Shown here: positions 46,222 through 58,293 of the stretch, piece after piece
Layout of the letters: every line of letters begins with the position of its first letter
How positions within the stretch are numbered: position 1 is the first letter of the stretch
Source: Rhizoclosmatium globosum
Lineage: Eukaryota > Chytridiomycota > Chytridiomycetes > Chytridiales > Chytriomycetaceae
Reading direction: 5' to 3'
Assembly (NCBI GenBank): GCA_002104985.1
Contig: MCGO01000027.1
Location: 62,001 to 126,000 of the forward strand
DNA: 64,000 bases
Notes under the pieces: model-generated
The model's database searches: none
Told to the model about the DNA's origin: nothing
What the model saw: the letters and a program-made list of their open reading frames with translations, nothing else
Program-made: the position numbers and the translations under genes

Positions 46222-48498
46222 TTATACTGGAACAAACATTGCTTGCCCGGCTTTATTCAGGGCTGCCTTTTGTTGATGCGAAGTTTCCTTCTTGAAGAGC
46301 TCCTTGGTAGTCTTCTTTTCAGAACGACGATCCTATGGCAACATATTTAGACGTTATAGCACAAAAAACGACAGAATATTCTACCTTCTTTGCTTCTTTG
46401 ACAGCTTGTTTTCGTGCCTTCTTTTCCTCTTTACTCTCTCCCTTGGTTCGTGCTTTGCCCTTGTTGACAACTGACAACAACAAATTAATCCAAGACATAA
46501 ACAGACGAATTGCCAAACATACCTTCGTCTTCCTCGTCGTCATCTTCGTCACCTTCCTCTGATACAACAGAGGGAGCTGGGTTGGGGTCCACAAGAACTG
46601 GACCTCGTTTTGAAAGCTTGATTTTTCGGGTCGATGTCATTATATCCTTGATCATGTGTGGGTGGTTGTAAATGTTGGAGTATGTCGACAATACGGTTTC
46701 CACATCCCACTTGTTCTCAGGTCGTTTGGGGTACATTCTGAAGATTTCTTCCTCCATGGCTTCGTCCAAAGCCTCTCCACTCTCAATAGTTTCATCCACA
46801 CTCAATTTCATGGCTTCTGTTACTCGCGTTACATCTCTGAGGTCGTCTCGAATAGCATCAATCTTCACAGATTCTGGAACCTTGGGTAACACAAGTCCCT
46901 TCCTTCCAACAACTTCAGTGCTTTCCAAGAAGGAATCAAAGATTTTGTTCATTCGGGCTTCGGAAATCTTGGCCACATGAGAGTCCAGTTGAGTAGGCTC
47001 CATTGTATCAGGATCATAGGCATCTCCTTCCAAGTCTCCAATTTGATCGTCATCATATGCTTTCAATGCTTCATCGAACTGATCGTCCAAGTTTGTCAGA
47101 AGTTTTGTACGGACCATGGCGCTAGAAGTCATCGACAAGTTGGTGAGTGCCGTTTTCCGCTCCATCAGAGATCCGAGTTCATCGTCTTCTTCATATTCAT
47201 CATCGGAATCGCCTTGATTCTTATATCTAACATTATTCATTAACAACTGCCAGCAGTTCAAATCCTGAGGAGAGGGACTTACTTTTGATACTCGTCGTAC
47301 CAATCCCCTTCTCCATCATCTGAATACTCATCATCATCCTCTTGGTCTGGGAAATAGTCTTCAGGGTCAAGTTTGTCCTTCAATTCTTCTGGAACATCGT
47401 CCGCATTCAAAGCATCAAAGAAATCATCGATGTCTTCCTCCACATATGCTTCATCCTCCAACGCATAGATTGTTTCTCTCATTGAGGGTTCCACATCGAT
47501 AACTAGTTGGATAAATTAGTATCCATGAAAAACAAATCTCAAAAATAAAACACAGATACATACCATTGACCTTTTCACCACGTGCAAGCATTCCAACACG
47601 GTCTTCGTATTCCGAACCCAACACTTCGTTTGGAATGTTGAATCCAACTTTACGCCTTGGAACCTCACTCATGGCAGTACTTGCAGAATCATCCTGACGT
47701 TTGTCATATTGAATACCACAGCAATCAATAATATAGGGGGGGACAAGAATTCACTCACCATAAACCTAATTCCTCCCTTGTGTTTCGCCTCCGCCTTGGC
47801 CCGTTCCTGTGCCGCCTTAGAATCAATAAACACTGCATTCGGGTCCTCTCCAATCGGCTTCAAGTGCTGCGTGTAATCGTAATCTTTCTGGTCCTTGAAG
47901 AAGATTCCAAAGACCGAGACGTCCTTTGCGGGATCGGCCTTGGAGGAGGAAGCGGAGGCTGATGCGGCAGTTTTCCCGAGTTTTGAAGCATCGGCGAGCG
48001 AAGGGGCGTTGCGCAGAGACGCCAGGGCTGCGGCGCGGGCCTGTTCTTCGGCGTCCTTGCGTTCCTGGCCAAAGTCGACTTGTTCCTGGATTTCTGGTTC
48101 TTCGTCCTCATCGTAATCTTCGTAATCATCGTCATCGTCTTCATCTTCATCGTCGTCGTCTTCTTCATCGTCTTCATCGTCCATGTTCTCGAGGTACGCA
48201 TCCAAGTCCTCATCCTCGGATTCCATCTCTTCAAAGTCATAGTCCACTTCGCCTGGCTGAAGAGCCTTTCCTTTCTGTGCACATAATGAGCAATTGAGCA
48301 GTTAGTATCAGATAGGGCTGGGGCAACGGATCAAGGGCTGCCACTGACCCTCAGAAGGTTGTACGATGGAGCAACAGGCTTGAGCACGAGCTTGGATGCA
48401 TCCATGTCTGCCATCGCAGGATCTCGCTGCGAACGATGCACAACCTGGAACGTCAACGATTTGGACTTGTCAATGAAGCTCTTTCCCTTCTTGCCCAT
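46222..48498 (-). CDS. LTV1: LTV1 homologue, 40S ribosome biogenesis factor
   Basis: Binds pre-40S particles and assists their maturation and export. The N-terminus is highly characteristic: MGKKGKSFIDKSKSLTFQVV followed by HRSQRDPAMADMDASKLVL. A very acidic segment (EDDDDDYEDYDEDEE) comes next, then FFKDQKDYDYTQHLKPIG, DDFFDALNADDVPEELKDK and FPDQEDDDEYSDDGEGD. The C-terminal NKWDVETVLSTYSNIYNHP is a second LTV1 hallmark. A basic helical tail (KEEKKARKQAVKEAKK) ends at GQAMFVPV. Seven or so exons joined by short introns. It sits between the nucleoporin and TERT genes, all on the minus strand, in a compact row. Confidence 0.93.
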
Positions 48499-48656
48499 CT
48501 TTGTTTGTGTGGTTGTTGTTTGTGCAACTTGAAACTCGAAAAAAACAAAAATCAAACGCCTCATCCAAACAACCAACCTTCTCATCATTACGACATTCAA
48601 TTCAACAAACAACATTTAATGGGATATCATCTCCCTAAAAGCCTTTACACCAAAAA

Positions 48657-51600
48657 TCACTTTGCTCCGAACGTAAACCCACCTCCAAGCCCTCCATATC
48701 CACCAGTGAATCCCCCAAACCCTCCAAACCCGCCCTTAGCAGCTCCCTCCCCCGGCTTTGCAGCATCACAAGCAACACACTTGCTCGCAGTCGCCGCGTT
48801 GTGCACAAGGCAATCACAAACCCAATCCCCAGTCGAAGCCTTCTTAGTTCCTGGTTTCGCCTTCCCACACGCAGTACATTCCATCTTCTCATCCGCGTTG
48901 CTCACAAAACACGTCTCACACATCCAGTCTTTAGGTGCAGCTGTAGCTGCAGTGTTTCCAAACGAGAAACCTCCTTTAGTTGTAGCAGGGGTGATTCCGC
49001 CAAACGAGAATCCGCCAGTAGATGGTGCAGATGACGCTCCACCAAAGTTGAATCCTCCCGGCATAGACGCTGTCTCAGCCGGCTTATCTGTGACACTCTT
49101 TTCCGTTGAAGTACCGAAACTGAAACCTCCAGATCCAGACGCCGTTGCAGCAGGGGCACCGCCGAAACTGAATCCACTAGTACTAGATACAGGTGCAGGA
49201 GGAGCAGCACTGAACAACGACGTAGCAGCAGCTGGCTTCACCGCTTCCGACCCTGGTTTAGGTGTTTCGCAGCATACACATTGAGATTTGTCGGCGTCGT
49301 TCAAAACCATACAACTTCCACATTCCCATTTGGCAGTACTAGATGCAGCCTTTACTGGTGCAGGAGCTGGCACCGTAACAGAAGCTTTAACTGGTGAAGC
49401 CGCTCGCACACTTCCATTCGCATCAACCGTTGTCCAGTCATACTTCTTTCCATCCCCAGAAACATCCATAAACTCAGACTTGTTCAAGTAAAACGAAACA
49501 TCGGAGTCCGTAGCAACATAAACACCAAACTCAAACTTGGGAAGTTGGGATTTGGGTAGGCTGAGAACTTGCTCCCAGACGTCTCCCGCAGTTGTTGAAG
49601 GTTCCTTGGTGTTGATACCAAACGAAACAGTCTTTGTTGGGGATGCAGGCTTTGGTAGCGACGGTGAGGGTTCTGGGCTCTTTTCCTTCAGAATACTTTT
49701 CTTTGGAGCTACAATCGGAGCTGGAGTTGAAGGTGTGGTTGTGGGAATGCTAGGAGTAACTCCAAATGAGAATGCCGGCTTCGCTGGAACTGCTACAGCT
49801 TCTTTTACTGGCTTTTCCGCTTCCTTTGCCTTCTCCGCTTCTTTTGGCGCAGGTGTGGATTTCACACCAAATCCGAAGGCAGGCTTTTCTGGTGATGGGA
49901 TTTTCACATTGTTGATTCCAAAGGCAGGAGGGACCACGGTATGCACTTGAACTGGTTTCTCCAAACTGACTTTGATGGATGCAGATGAGACTTTTGGTTT
50001 AGGCGCAGATGGTGTTGCACCAAGTTCTGGAACGGAAGAAATAACAGGGAATCCAGATACAGATGTTTTGGAGCTTTACAATGCGAAAACGTTAGCTTCA
50101 GTATAAACATAAACGATTGTACCAACTTTGTGCTTTCGCTGACGCTAGGTTTGACGGGTGTTGTGGTATTTGCGTGGCCTTTCAATTCCGAAATTCTCGC
50201 ATTGACAAGGGCAGACTTTGGCTTAGCCGTGCTTGCAATTGCAGCTTTAACGTCCCGAATCGTTGAGTTACTAGCAACAGGAGTCTTTGGAATCTAGATG
50301 CGAGTAAGAACACACAAATCTCACTAAAAAAATAGGACGGTTACATGATGCACAATGACAGTAGGAGGAGGAACATCAGGTTCATCAAATCCATCTCCAA
50401 ACGCAAAGGAGCTTCCAAACGACGACGTAACAGTTGGCTACAACAGAAACGATGTTATAAAATAAAACGAGAGCCCCTCTAAATACAAAAACTCACAGGT
50501 GGGACACTCTCCTCCAAACTCTCCAAAATCAGTTTGCTTGCACTATCAGATCCTCCAGTAACAACACCAGCATCATCGTCATCATCGATAAGCCCGTACG
50601 TGTTACCTCTCCGTTTCTTCCCCGCATTAGCAGTACGTGCTGGTCCTTCCTCATCATCATACCGATGACGCTTCGCCCCAACATCACCTGCAGTATCCAT
50701 AGGGTCCACAACAGAAGTAGGTAAAATTTTACTAGCAGTCGTGGTCGTAGCAGCAGCAACAGCTCTTCGACGTTGTTGCTGGTTCGCAGCAGAGAAAGCT
50801 GCACCGGTATATTGGCCTGGAGCACGGAATGCACGTTTCGCACGAAGAGTTGCGGATGTTGAGATTGAGTTTCCGTTGTTGGTAGTAGTGATGCGTGAAG
50901 TGGCTGTATCTTTAGCCTAATTATCAGGGGATTAGATTCAAGTTTGGTAAGGAATAAGTGAGTGACTCACTTTAAAGGTGAAAACGGGAGCGAAGAGAGG
51001 TTTTGCAGGACCAAAAATTGATGCATTAGGTGCAAAGGCGGTTGACGCCGTACTTCCAAAAGTAAATAGTGGTGCAGAAGTGGAAGGAGGCTGGAATTGG
51101 AACTGTTGTTGCTGTTTTGGGACTGGGTCCAAGTCCGACAGTTCGAGGGCAACGGATTGTCGGAATGGATCAGTAGAGGGTGTAACAGATGGTATCTTTG
51201 TAGCTTCTTTGGCTTTAAATGGGTAGGGTTAGTTTCAGGCCATAATCTCCTTTCTCACTCCGAATATTCATTTCACACCATTATCCACACTCGCAGAGTT
51301 GTTTTTTTTGATTTAAGTACGCGTCAAAAGGATGATTTTCATTTGGTGCACAAGTTTGATTGTCCATTTTGTTTGTCTGGATGGCATCCAACTCCGAGTA
51401 CAAGCTCAATTCACGAAAGAATCCTCACTTCGCTCCAAATAAAGACCGCAGGACTCACCATCAATATTACGTTGAATGAGTTGCTGCAGTTTCTGGTATT
51501 CCTCCAAATTCAAATCCTGGTCCCCCTTTTTTGCCAGGAAGGAGAGGATATCATTGTACTTTGAAGGAGAGGTGGAGGAAGTATCTGTCAACGGTGCCTT

Positions 51601-52577
51601 TCCTTTGTCTGATGTTGATGACGATGATACTTCACTAGTGACGGATACTTGCTGAGTAGTTCCAAAGGAGAGTTTTTGTGATTGAGAAGGAGCAGCAAAA
51701 GTGAGAGAGTCCAGTTTCTTTGACTGAAAGTCAGCCAAAGGCACGGGTGGAGAGACAGGAGAGACAGTAGAGGAGGAAGCAGCAAACGGGTTTCCAGGCG
51801 TGGTTGGAGGATTCAAGAGCGTGTTGAATGCGGGTTTTTGCTGTTGCTGATTTGCGAGGGACAGGCGACGCGGCGACCGTCTCCGCTTTTCCAGGTCCAG
51901 TTCTTGTTTGATTTCATCGTCGTTGTTGTTTTTGTTTTGCGGAGCATTGGAGTCGGTGTCGGCTTCGGCTTCGTCTTCGTCGACAACAAAGACGGGTTTT
52001 GCGGGTTTCTCCTTTTGGGCAAACTGCGACTGGGGCGACACTGCGGCAAAGAGCGGGGCAAAGGGCGTTGCGATTGCGCGGAAGAGCGAGGCAAAGAGAC
52101 CTGTCGAGGGCGTTGACGCGGCGGCTTCGGCGGCGGCTCTGGATTCGGCGACGGCAATAGCGGCGGCGGTGGCAGTGGTAGTGGTGTTGTTGTTGGCGGT
52201 GGAAGAGGCCTGTTTGGTTTGTGGATTGGTTTGGTTTGGTTTGGTTGGTTGGTTTGTGGTCTGTGTTAGGTACCTCGCCGTCCGCATCCGCAGTCTCAGA
52301 CTCTGTCTCAACTGCATTCGCTGTGCCAAACTCGCGTGTCTCATTCAAGTTCAGATTCAGATTCTGCCGTGGCCGCCTAGTCCCACGCACTGGCGTTGCT
52401 GTTGCTGTTGCTGCGTTGGCACTTGAACCAAGGGCTGACGGTGTTCCCGCGAGAACAGGCTGGTTCGTTCCTGGTCGCGCGTACGGCGTTGCGGCCGCTT
52501 GTTGTGCGCGTTTGCGGAGCGTTGGTGCCTGGTGAGGGTGTCAACGAAGAGTCAAGGACGAGTGAGCAACAAACCAT
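48657..52577 (-). CDS. Nup153-like FG nucleoporin with three RanBP2-type zinc fingers
   Basis: A nuclear-basket-type nucleoporin. The start codon at 52577 is followed at once by an intron (GTTTGT...CACCAG, 52574-52528), giving MAPTLRKRAQQAAATPYARP. The N-terminal half has basic NLS-like parts, an Ala-rich stretch and an ordered-looking helix (YNDILSFLAKKGDQDLNLEE). The C-terminal half carries FG-type repeats (FSFGV, GFSFGG, GGFNFGG, and the end GGFTFGAK). Three C-x2-C-x10-C-x2-C zinc fingers are clear: WECGSCMVLNDADKSQCVCC, DWMCETCFVSNADEKMECTA and DWVCDCLVHNAATASKCVAC. FG repeats plus such fingers are typical of animal Nup153. The yeast basket proteins Nup1 and Nup60 lack the fingers. Its ATG is 43 bp below the stop of the upstream gene. 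Confidence 0.85.
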
Positions 52578-52620
52578 CTTTCTTTCTTTCTTTCTTCTGC
52601 TTCACAAAAACGCACAAAAA

Positions 52621-54738
52621 CTATATGATTCCAATTGGAAGTGGCCCCTTCATGAAATAGTGCAAATCAAGTGGATGGTGAGCCTCCACTTTCACATTGA
52701 CTGGGGGCCCATCTCCCTTCTTGACGTCCAGCTTGTCTTTCTTTTCTTTACTCTCCTTTTTCTCCTTGTTTGCCTGTTATTTTCTCTATTATATAATGGT
52801 TTAAAAGAAATGCTTGACTCACATTCATCTTTCGTGCACCAACAAAAAGTGGTGCTTTCACGTCTCCAATCTTTTCAATCAACCCAACATCTGTTCCTAT
52901 CATAGTATGAGGTACCGGCTCCATAATTCTGCCAATTCTATTGCCAATCATCTTTATCCACGGAATAGTTTCTGGGTTCAAGTATTAGTCAGCTCATTCG
53001 TTTATGTGATAGAAAAAGTCACCATCTAAAGTTTTCTGAGGTTCCCTCTTCAGGCCAAAGTAGAAATTTAATCAGATTTCAGGTATACTACTTCTTGACA
53101 AGCTACTTACTTCATATGTTCCAGGACCAATTCCAGGAAAAGCTTGAACTCCTTGCTCCAACACTCGGAACCGAGGAACTTGACTTTTGAAAGACGTACA
53201 AACAGGGTCTTCAGGTCCAATTATTCGAGGTAATGGGTTATAACATCCAGGGCCGAGTTTAGACTTGATTTGTATACCATAAGGTTCATGTTAAAGTCTA
53301 TATAAAATTGTGTCATACCTTTGGTATTTTCTTGAACCTGTCCTTTTCTCTTCGCTCCCATTCATCTTTCATAGGTCGCCCTTTGTGATTCCGTTTCTCC
53401 TTCTCATCCCGAATGCTTGGCCAAAACAACGGCCATGGGTCATAAGTTCCAACCATTGCCAAGACATCAACATTACGATCCCGAACTCTTGCTCTTGCTT
53501 TCGCCAATACTGCCGGATTAGGCCCTGCTGGTACCTTTGCATTGACTGCAACAACCACGCTTTCCTTTCTTGAACTTCCTTGGGCCATATTCATACCACT
53601 TCCCATCAACTTTCCCATTGAGCCTGGTTTTTCATGCAAAGCTCCCAATCCACCTCCATATCCAAGTCCCAAAAACCCACTTGGCTGAACACTTGATGTT
53701 CGCATCAAACCTATAGACCCTCTTCGCGACCCCGCAACAGCACCACCACTACCACCACTACCACCAAAAATACCATTACTAACTCCCGTCGAAGAACCTT
53801 GCCTTGACAGTGCACCCGCCCCTCCATGCCCGGAAACCATCAAAGAAGACCCAGATTTAGGCAACTCACCCAACCCAGGATTCAACCCAGCGCCCAACCC
53901 GCCTCCACTACCCCCACTACCTCCACTTACGATCCCCTTCCTCGCTTCAGCCGCATCCGCAAACGTAACACTAACTTGTCTCCTCATCCCCTTCCCCGAA
54001 CTAGCATCCAAATAACTCCCATGCCGACTCAACCCCCCTGCCCGATCCCCACCAAGCGCCTGGAGCACACTCTCCCGCGGATCGTTTACACTCATACTAC
54101 TTTTCCGAAACAACGAAGGACCCGCTGTTCCAGGCCCCGACCCAGCCGACCCCTTCCTCCCACCGCGAGACTGCTTCCCACTCCCCTGCCGCACTCCTGC
54201 AGACGGCTGCTGCGCATCAGTGTCGGTGAATTCGTCGCCGTTGACGAGACGTGAGAGGTTCCCCGCCTCTGGGTCGTTTAGGTCGAGGAGGATGGTTTTC
54301 CGGCGGAGCCCGGACGCCTTTTCGAGTTCGTATTTGCGTTCGAGTTCGGACGCTTCGGCGAGGAGGACGGCTGTTGCTGTTGATGCGCGCATAGTGGATG
54401 TGTCGAGTTTGTTCTGATTTTGATGATGATTGGAGGCGGGGGTTTTGGAAGGGGTGCAGGGGGTGGTGTTAGGTTTTTGTTGAACTTCGATAATAAAATG
54501 AAACCTCTTCAAGACCACTTGTGAGTTCTTCGCCGTCGAGACCTTTGTATTCTTCAGGGGGTGTGATGACGGGGATTGGTGCATGGTGCGGGGACATGTT
54601 GCTGGTCGTTCCAGAAGCACGCCTTCCAGTGACTGACCCGCCTACCGACCCGTTTCGACCTTTAGAAGCTGTACTAGGACGCGATGATGTTGCACCTTTT
54701 GATTCTCGAGATACTACTGTGGAAGGTGTACTTTCCAT
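52621..54738 (-). CDS. Putative flagellar protein with sperm-tail PG-rich motifs
   Basis: Exons 54738-54505, 54413-53319, 53263-53111 and later small exons join in frame, ending ...KGPLPIGII at 52621. The first 400 residues are Ser/Gly-rich and disordered except for a helix (LLAEASELERKYELEKASGL). A conserved-looking block follows (VGTYDPWPLFWPS, GRPMKDEWERREKDRFKKIP). Exon 3 holds SKLGPGCYNP and GIGPGTYE, the GPG-x-Y pattern of sperm-tail PG-rich repeats, found in axonemal microtubule inner proteins. This suggests an axoneme-associated protein. With only two motifs visible, the family call is moderate. The first intron has a GTTTCA donor. Divergent from the LKB1-like kinase gene (129 bp). 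Confidence 0.6.
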
Positions 54739-54867
54739 TTTGGTCGGATATTGGCAAAGACAATGGCAACAACTTCTTTGACTTTTGAACGATAAGATTT
54801 ACATCGCGTCTTTCTTTTGTAAATCTACACCTATACACACATTCACTCAACGTTTCTGCCCCTTACA
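54739..54867. promoter_or_regulatory. Divergent intergenic region (PG-rich protein / LKB1-like kinase)
   Basis: 129 bp between opposed start codons, the shortest divergent spacing in the window. No named motif was found. Confidence 0.4.
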
Positions 54868-57800
54868 TTGGAAATGGATAGCAAGCAATCTGTGAGGACG
54901 AAACCTGCCGGAGCTGCCACACCAAAGGAGAAGGGTGGAGATCAAACAGAACCATCTCCAGAAGTTTCCCCTTCTGGGTCGCTTCCACCATCCCGTCTAA
55001 TGAGCACCAATCTCGTAACCACAGAAGCAAGTCCGAAAGGCTCAATTCTGATTGACAAGACTGGAGAAGTCAGAAAATCGCGAAGCGTAATGAAAACCGT
55101 TTCGTTGAAAGGGGAGACAGACGAAAAAACTACACCCCCACAAACAGCTTCCGGTGGCCAACAAATAGCTGGCTCTACTGCTTCTATTCCAGTGTCCAAA
55201 AAAGTCGTTGCAAGGTCTGTGTCGGTGAAAAGCGATTTGGGTGTGTTGACTGGGCCTGTCCTTGCGTCACCCCAGGGATCAGCGGAACTTTCTGGGCAGG
55301 CTCAACCTGTCAAAGCGCCCATAATCACATCAATTTCTAAGGGAGCGGCTTCGACCGCTACAGGGACAAGTTCTTTGACTTCAAGCCGAAAGAGTATGCC
55401 GCAAATGGCAAAAGTAAACTTTGGCGATGAAGAAGACGAAGATACAGACAGCTTTCAAGAGCATAACTTTCCCTCGAAGAATGCGGCGCCTTTCGCAGGA
55501 AGAAGCGTCAGCGTCAAGAATCCAGTTACAAAATCAAAGTTAAACTCATCCCGCAACAATGACGACGATGAAAGCGACGATGAACAGCACCATTATATGT
55601 CTACAGCTTCTCTTGTCAGAAAAAAGGTATCACAACAAGGAAAAGTAGCGCTTCGCGCGACAATTCGAAAATCAATGGGTGAAGGGTTACACGAGAACCA
55701 ACCAACCCACCAATCAGCCCCAGTCTTCAAAGACCCACGGATTTCAGTGAAAAGTATGGGCGCAGTGCCATACAACTCTCAAGACGGGGACCGTGTATCA
55801 CAAACTAGTTACCGCGAATCCGGTGAGAAACCAGTAATCCACATGTTCCCGCGCAAATCAGTCGTTTCCTCGCAACCAAACAATTACAGCCATCACCAAA
55901 TTCCGCGGTCTGTATCTGCTCAACATAGTACTGGAATACGGGGTATCCTCGTTCCAGGCGCTGACGATGAAATGCCCGACTTTGAAACTGTAAAGTCAAA
56001 GATTCAAGCATCGAAAACGTCAATGACTGCAGGAGGAGTGCCAGCATACACAGGGTCTCCGCCAAAATCTGTCAATGATATAAGTGGAAATGGCGGAGGC
56101 AGTTCAAGAAGGGAGGCAACGCCACAACATTCAAAGCGGGAAGACGATGAAGAAGAAATGCAGCAACAACAGTTGAGACCGACTTTGAGGGAAGAAAATC
56201 CAGACTACTATGACTACGTCATGCTCAGTCAACGACATGCCTCGTCCAATTTCATTACAAAGTTGGGGTCTCAAGACATCGACTATGGTACACCTGAAAC
56301 AATTGTGAAAATAATTGGGCCTTATGTAATGGGTGAACAGATTGGGAAAGGTGCATATGGAAAAGTCAAGGAGGGCTTGTGTTCAGAAACTCTTCAACGA
56401 GTTGCCATCAAAATTATAAACAAGAAACGCTTAAGGAAAATACCGAATGGTGTTGAGAATGCATTAAGGTAACCGACACTCCAAAACATAAAATATCTAA
56501 ATTGACCAAAGCGAAATCAAACTGTTGCGCAAAATGAAACACCGTAACGTAATTACTCTCATTGACGTATACTGTAAGGTAGAGGATGACGAAGGGAACG
56601 TTGGTATCTTCAATTGGTTCTCTACCATTGAAGATGAGCCTATTACATGGACATACGATGACGGATCAGTTGCTGATAAGAAAGTAACCGTCTTGAAGTG
56701 GTATCTTGTCTTTGAATATTGTCCGTGTTCGTTGCAAACTTTGTTGGAGCAATCTGACGGCCGAAAGATATCTGTGTTTAGGGCGCACAAGTTGAGTACT
56801 CACCCCTTAACTTGCAATTGGTTTTGATTTCGTTTTATTTCTGGTAGATTCTTTGTGCAATTAATTGACGGTCTTGCCTACCTCCATTCACAGAGTATCA
56901 TTCGTATGTGTAACGGTATCATTTAAACATGAACTATAAAATATTACAAACAGATCGAGATATTAAGGCTGGAAACCTCTTGGTAACTCCAGATGGAAGT
57001 ATCAAAATTTCCGACTTTGGTGTAACTGAGGTCTGTGAAGGATTTTCTTTACAAGTATCTAACTTCAAGCAACAAACAGCAATTTTCAATGTATCAATCA
57101 AAAGAAATGTTGAGTGAGTTGTTTGCTGGAACACATCAATTCATGTCCCCAGAAATTTGCGAGGGGAATGCTGGATTTGAGGCTGTGAAAGGTAGCAGCA
57201 TTCTCAATCTATATGAAAATTAACTATATTTTCTATTCAGTTGATATTTGGGCTTGTGGGGTTACATTGTGAGTGATCATATTTGTTGTGATGAGAATTA
57301 AGTTTTCCGGTGGTTAGGTATAATATGCTGACAGGGAAATACCCGTTTGAGTTTCCTGAAGACGGAAACGTACTTGGACTATACGAAAAGATTCAAGCTG
57401 GTGAATTCGAAATGCCAACTGGATTAGAACCTGATTTGGAGGACTTGCTGAAAGGTATACCGTTTCGATCATACAGTTCTTTCTGCTAAATATCTAGCAA
57501 CTCGTTAGGATTACTTTGCAAAGATCCAAAAACGAGACTTAATGCAACACAAGTCCAAAAACATGCATGGTACCGGACATTCTTTCCAGAGAATATGAAG
57601 CGACAAGCCCCGATCTTATCGTACCCAAGTTGCGACTTTGCAAACCAAGACATTGGACATTCGACTTTGAAGTCGAAGATACCTTCTCATTCGGCATCAG
57701 CTGGAGCACTTCCCTCGCCATCATCGCCCATGATAACTAACACATCTCCTGGTGCAACGACGAATCAAATTCCACTAGAAGGACAAGTGAAACTTAAAGG

Positions 57801-58242
57801 TGGATCGGAAGAAAACGAGATGCAGAACCAGAGCCTTCAACAGAAAAGAGCCAAGTACCAAAGTATTATCTCGCTGCACCAGAAAGAGACGCCATGCGAA
57901 ACGACCATGATTCCATATCTATCTGAGCTCTGCAGCAGAGAAATCGAGGAAGATTTGGTAACGACGAAGCGATTCATTGATATGGTTGGACGTGATGATG
58001 ATTTTGTTGAATCGGCAACATTGACGGAGACTGTGGTGAATGACAGTGGGGGCATTAAGGGGACCTCTTCATCCACTGGACATATTGTAGTAGTTGCGAA
58101 GGAAGTGGTAGAAGATAAGGCTAAACACACGCGAGGGAAGAGTTTCAGTCTGGATAGACAGACAGCACAACCAGCAAAACCACTCAAAATGTTTTTTAGA
58201 AACCTGTTTCATGGTAAGGCGAATGCCGTTGCGCCCAAATGA
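54868..58242 (+). CDS. LKB1/STK11-like serine/threonine kinase with long N-terminal extension
   Basis: A master upstream kinase for AMPK-family kinases in animals. Exon 1 (54868-56468) encodes about 480 disordered residues with recurring basic-Ser motifs (ARSVSVKSD, GRSVSVKNP, KSRSVMKTVSL). The kinase domain then starts IIGPYVMGEQIGKGAYGKVK with VAIKIINKKRLRKIPNGVEN, a match to LKB1. HRDIKAGNLLVTPDGSIKIS includes the catalytic loop (the His codon is split by an intron), followed by DFG, FAGTHQFMSPEICEG, VDIWACGVTLYNMLTGKYPF and HAWYRTFFPENMK. A roughly 30-residue acidic/aromatic insertion (VGIFNWFSTIEDEPITWTYD) lies between beta-strands 4 and 5. No C-terminal CaaX box is seen; the end is KMFFRNLFHGKANAVAPK. 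One intron has a GTTGAG donor (56791). Confidence 0.9.
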
Positions 58243-58293
58243 AGATTGTTTTTTTTCTACATACAATCTTTCCTGTCAAACAACACGTTCCAC

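Noticed and set aside
45878..46276. Plus-strand ORF through the GAAA repeat
   Set aside because: A low-complexity shadow of TERT exon 1/intron 1 on the other strand.
47251..47275. GTTCAAATCC, similar to a tRNA B box
   Set aside because: It lies in an LTV1 intron, and no A box or acceptor stem pairs with it.
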